Program-made: the position numbers and the translations under genes
NCBI RefSeq assembly: GCF_031998825.1
Contig: NZ_DAMACX010000020.1
Span: forward strand, 1 to 64,000
DNA length: 64,000 nt
Origin: Pseudescherichia sp031998825
GTDB taxonomy: Bacteria > Pseudomonadota > Gammaproteobacteria > Enterobacterales > Enterobacteriaceae
Direction: 5' to 3'
Notes under the pieces: generated by a model
What the model was told of the DNA's origin: nothing
Database searches by the model: none
The model's input: the letters and a program-made list of their open reading frames with translations, nothing else
Shown: piece after piece, positions 61,550 to 64,000 of the stretch
Numbering within the stretch: position 1 is the first letter of the stretch
How the letters are laid out: each line of letters begins with the position of its first letter

Positions 61550-62593
61550 ATGCGTATCGAAGAAGATCTGAAATTAGGTTTTAAAGACGTTCTTATCCGC
61601 CCTAAGCGCTCTACCCTCAAAAGTCGTTCCGATGTCCAGCTGGAGCGCGAATATACCTTTAAGCACTCGGGCATGACCTGGTCTGGCGTTCCTGTCATCG
61701 CAGCGAACATGGATACCGTTGGCACCTTCGCGATGGCGAAAGCGCTGGCGTCGTTCGACATCCTCACCGCCGTGCACAAGCACTACTCCGTCGAAGAGTG
61801 GAAAACCTTTGTTGCCGCGGAGTCCGCAGACGTGCTGAAACATGTAATGGTTTCAACCGGGACCTCCGACGCCGACTTTGAAAAGACCAAACAGATCCTC
61901 GACGCCAGCCCGGCGCTGAGCTTTATCTGTATTGACGTCGCTAATGGCTACTCCGAGCACTTCGTGCAGTTCGTGGCCAAAGCCCGTGCGGCCTGGCCGA
62001 CTAAAACCATCTGCGCCGGTAACGTAGTGACAGGCGAAATGTGTGAAGAGCTGATCCTCGCTGGGGCGGATATTGTTAAGGTCGGCATCGGCCCAGGCTC
62101 CGTCTGCACCACCCGCGTGAAAACCGGCGTCGGCTATCCGCAGCTCTCTGCGGTGATCGAGTGCGCCGATGCGGCCCACGGTCTCGGCGGCCAGATCGTC
62201 AGCGACGGCGGCTGTACCGTACCGGGTGACGTGGCTAAAGCCTTCGGCGGCGGCGCAGACTTCGTGATGCTGGGCGGTATGCTGGCCGGTCACGAAGAGA
62301 GCGGCGGCACCGTAGTCGATGAGAACGGTGAAAAATTCATGCTCTTCTACGGCATGAGCTCCGAGTCAGCGATGAACCGTCACGTTGGCGGCGTTGCGGG
62401 CTACCGCGCAGCGGAAGGGAAAACCGTTAAGCTGGCCCTGCGTGGCCCGGTTGAGAACACCGCCCGCGATATCCTTGGCGGCCTGCGTTCAGCCTGCACC
62501 TACGTAGGCGCATCCCGCCTGAAAGAGCTGACCAAGCGCACCACCTTTATTCGCGTCGCCGAGCAGGAAAACCGCGTTTTCAATAGCCTCTGA
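61550..62593 (+). CDS. guaC: GMP reductase
   Basis: GuaC converts GMP to IMP and ammonia with NADPH, linking guanine and adenine nucleotide pools. The 347-residue protein has the IMPDH/GMPR catalytic loop KVGIGPGSVCTTR with its active cysteine, and MLGGMLAGHEESGG. The start at 61550 (MRIEEDLKLGF), with AGGA upstream, fits E. coli in length; a 25-codon upstream extension is not conserved. Confidence 0.97.
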   Translation: MRIEEDLKLGFKDVLIRPKRSTLKSRSDVQLEREYTFKHSGMTWSGVPVIAANMDTVGTFAMAKALASFDILTAVHKHYSVEEWKTFVAAESADVLKHVMVSTGTSDADFEKTKQILDASPALSFICIDVANGYSEHFVQFVAKARAAWPTKTICAGNVVTGEMCEELILAGADIVKVGIGPGSVCTTRVKTGVGYPQLSAVIECADAAHGLGGQIVSDGGCTVPGDVAKAFGGGADFVMLGGMLAGHEESGGTVVDENGEKFMLFYGMSSESAMNRHVGGVAGYRAAEGKTVKLALRGPVENTARDILGGLRSACTYVGASRLKELTKRTTFIRVAEQENRVFNSL

Positions 62594-62600
62594 TGCCTCT

Positions 62601-62624
62601 GCTGGCGCGGTTCGCTGCGCCAGC
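62601..62624. terminator. guaC/hofC convergent hairpin
   Basis: GCTGGCGC and GCGCCAGC form a perfect 8-bp stem with an 8-base loop between two convergent genes. The following TTCTC is only partly T-rich. Confidence 0.6.
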
Positions 62625-62637
62625 TTCTCGCCTGCCC

Positions 62638-63840
62638 TTATCCCATTCCGCTCATCGCATCTCCCAGATGAAAAATCGGCAGGTACATCGCCACGATCAG
62701 CGTTCCAATGATAACCCCAGTTACCACCAGCATCAGGGGCTCCAGCAGCGTGGCCAGGCTATCCGCCTGCTGCTGGGTCAGTTCGCTATGGTGGCGGGCA
62801 AGGTTGTTGAGCATGGTATCGAGCGCCCCGGAGGCTTCGCCGGTCCGCACCAGCTGGATGCAGAGCGCGCTAAACTGCCCGCTGTTTTTCAGTGCCGTCC
62901 AGATCGGCGTCCCCTGGGCAATCTCCTGATGGATATGGTGGATCGCTTCGCGCCAGTGGGGGCAGGTCAAGGTTGCCTCGACGCTCTCCAGCCCCTGCAG
63001 GAAAGCAATCCCTGCCCGCTGGGTGAGGGCCAGCACGGTAAATATCTGGCTGAGCTTCTGCCCGCGCACCAGCCCACCGACCACCGGGATACTTAGCAGC
63101 AGCCGCTGCCGGTAGCGGAGCCACGGCGGGTGGTTGCGCAGCGCAAATCCGCTTCCAGCAAGCAGGAGAGCGGCCGCAAGCGCCCACGGACCTGCGTGAG
63201 TCACTATCCCCGCAAGGGCCATCACCCCGCGCGTGAGGGCGGGCAGCGGCGTATTGAAGGTCCGGTAGATGGCGGCGAACTCGGGCAGCACCAGCAGGAT
63301 CATCGCCAGCGTGACCGCCACGGCCAGGGCCAGAACAATCAGCGGGTAGCGCAGCGCCTTTTTTACCTTACCCGCCAGCTGCAGCTCAGCTTTTTGTTGG
63401 GCGGCAAGCTGGAAGCAGCACTCATCCAGCGCGCCGGTCAGCTCCCCGGTGTGGATCATGGCGATATAGATCGGCGGGAACACGGCGGGCCAGCGGCGCA
63501 TGGCCGCAGAGAGCGCCGTGCCCTGAGTCAGATCCTCCGCCAGGCTTTGCAGCAGCGCCTGCCACTGCCGAACCGGGTGCTGACGGGAGAGCATCAGCAG
63601 CGCATCGGGCAGGGTCAGGCCCGCCTTAAGCAGCGTTGCCAGCTGGTGCACCACCTCGCAGCGGTGCGTCCCGCGCCAGGCTGCCGTTCGGACCGAGCTG
63701 CGCCTGAGCGTCAGGATAAAAATCTGCTCGGTTTGCAGGGCGTCGGCGACGGCCAGCCGGTCGGTAGCCCAGCGTGCACCCTGACAGCGCTGGCCTGCGT
63801 CATCAAGTCCGCGCCAGTGCCAGAGCCGTTTAGCCTGCAT
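62638..63840 (-). CDS. hofC: Type IV pilus assembly membrane protein HofC (GspF/PilC family)
   Basis: HofC resembles the inner-membrane platform protein PilC/GspF of type IV pili and type II secretion. The 400-residue protein, the length of E. coli HofC, has two GspF repeats (HQLATLLKAGLTLPDALLML and FTVLALTQRAGIAFLQGLES) and three to four membrane segments. The ATG at 63840 overlaps the hofB stop. In E. coli the ppdD-hofB-hofC genes are weakly expressed; HofC takes part in assembly of the PpdD pilus and in DNA uptake. Confidence 0.94.
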   Translation of the reverse strand: MQAKRLWHWRGLDDAGQRCQGARWATDRLAVADALQTEQIFILTLRRSSVRTAAWRGTHRCEVVHQLATLLKAGLTLPDALLMLSRQHPVRQWQALLQSLAEDLTQGTALSAAMRRWPAVFPPIYIAMIHTGELTGALDECCFQLAAQQKAELQLAGKVKKALRYPLIVLALAVAVTLAMILLVLPEFAAIYRTFNTPLPALTRGVMALAGIVTHAGPWALAAALLLAGSGFALRNHPPWLRYRQRLLLSIPVVGGLVRGQKLSQIFTVLALTQRAGIAFLQGLESVEATLTCPHWREAIHHIHQEIAQGTPIWTALKNSGQFSALCIQLVRTGEASGALDTMLNNLARHHSELTQQQADSLATLLEPLMLVVTGVIIGTLIVAMYLPIFHLGDAMSGMG

Positions 63841-64000
63841 CGGGCATCCCCAGCACCCGCAGCAGCTCCTCAAGGGTGGTTAACCCCCGCTCAACGGCGA
63901 GGCAGCCGCGCTCAAACAGGGTAGCCATACCCGCCTGTCGTGCCTGCCGCTCAATGTTTTCCGTAGGCTCACCGTTGGCGATGGCCTGGCGCAGGGCAGG
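63830..64000 (-). CDS. hofB: Type IV pilus assembly ATPase HofB, C-terminal end (partial)
   Basis: The last 56 residues of a GspE/PilB-type ATPase (for example TLFERGCLAVERGLTTLEEL), ending in a TAA at 63830-63832 inside the hofC start region (11-base overlap). The motifs for ATP binding lie beyond the window. Identity rests on the C-terminal GspE-like sequence and on the conserved hofB-hofC order. Confidence 0.88.
   Translation of the reverse strand, partial: PALRQAIANGEPTENIERQARQAGMATLFERGCLAVERGLTTLEELLRVLGMPDAG

Noticed and set aside
62593..63096. Plus-strand open frame of 167 codons after guaC
   Set aside because: It overlaps hofC on the opposite strand, which is complete and of the family length; the translation has no domain.
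1..64000. CRISPR arrays, insertion sequences, prophage, integrons, attachment sites and replication origins
   Set aside because: No regularly spaced repeats, transposase or integrase frames, phage genes or origin-type clusters were seen. The tRNA-Phe gene at the left edge could be an island attachment site but no sequence beyond it is available.

Overview
The window is chromosomal backbone from a member of the Enterobacteriaceae. Nearly every gene is a close, full-length match to a housekeeping or metabolic gene known from Escherichia coli, but divergence, GC-rich coding sequence and local differences in gene order argue against E. coli or Salmonella; the genus cannot be fixed by eye (Enterobacter, Klebsiella, Kosakonia or Lelliottia-like organisms would all fit). 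No insertion sequence, prophage, integron, CRISPR array or pathogenicity island was seen.

Layout. (1) 1-7787: tRNA-Phe (pheV), yqgA, speC, then mltC, yggX and mutY (minus strand), then trmB, yggL and yggN (plus strand). In E. coli this block lies near 65-67 min; here nupG is missing from its usual place between speC and mltC. (2) 7812-26466: rluA, rapA, polB, araDAB with divergent araC, yabI, thiQPB with its TPP riboswitch, sgrR, the small RNA SgrS, and setA. This block normally lies near 1-2 min, so the 24-base gap between yggN and rluA is a rearrangement junction relative to E. coli. (3) 26467-37108: a REP element, a small DUF1471 secreted protein, the leuLABCD operon, leuO, ilvIH and cra. 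(4) 37640-54618: the complete division and cell wall (dcw) cluster mraZ-rsmH-ftsL-ftsI-murE-murF-mraY-murD-ftsW-murG-murC-ddlB-ftsQ-ftsA-ftsZ, all on the plus strand and mostly overlapping or a few bases apart, followed by lpxC, secM, secA and mutT. (5) 59720-64000: the minus-strand coaE-zapD-yacG operon, guaC, and the type IV pilus-like genes hofC and hofB (hofB runs off the end).

How it works together. The dcw cluster makes the peptidoglycan precursor (MurE, F, D, C, Ddl, MraY, MurG) and the septal machinery (FtsL, I, W, Q, A, Z), read from a MraZ-controlled promoter at 37641-37670. The leu and ilvIH operons make branched-chain amino acids, with LeuO between them. The ara genes convert L-arabinose to xylulose 5-phosphate under AraC and CRP sites preserved from E. 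coli. SgrR, SgrS and SetA form the glucose-phosphate stress module, but SgrS here is a short form with no room for the SgrT peptide.

The points most worth a second look are a 30-codon upstream ORF whose stop overlaps the speC start (1064-1156), the yggN/rluA junction that looks like one end of an inversion nearly symmetric about oriC, the minimal SgrS, and the DUF1471 gene placed between setA and leuD.
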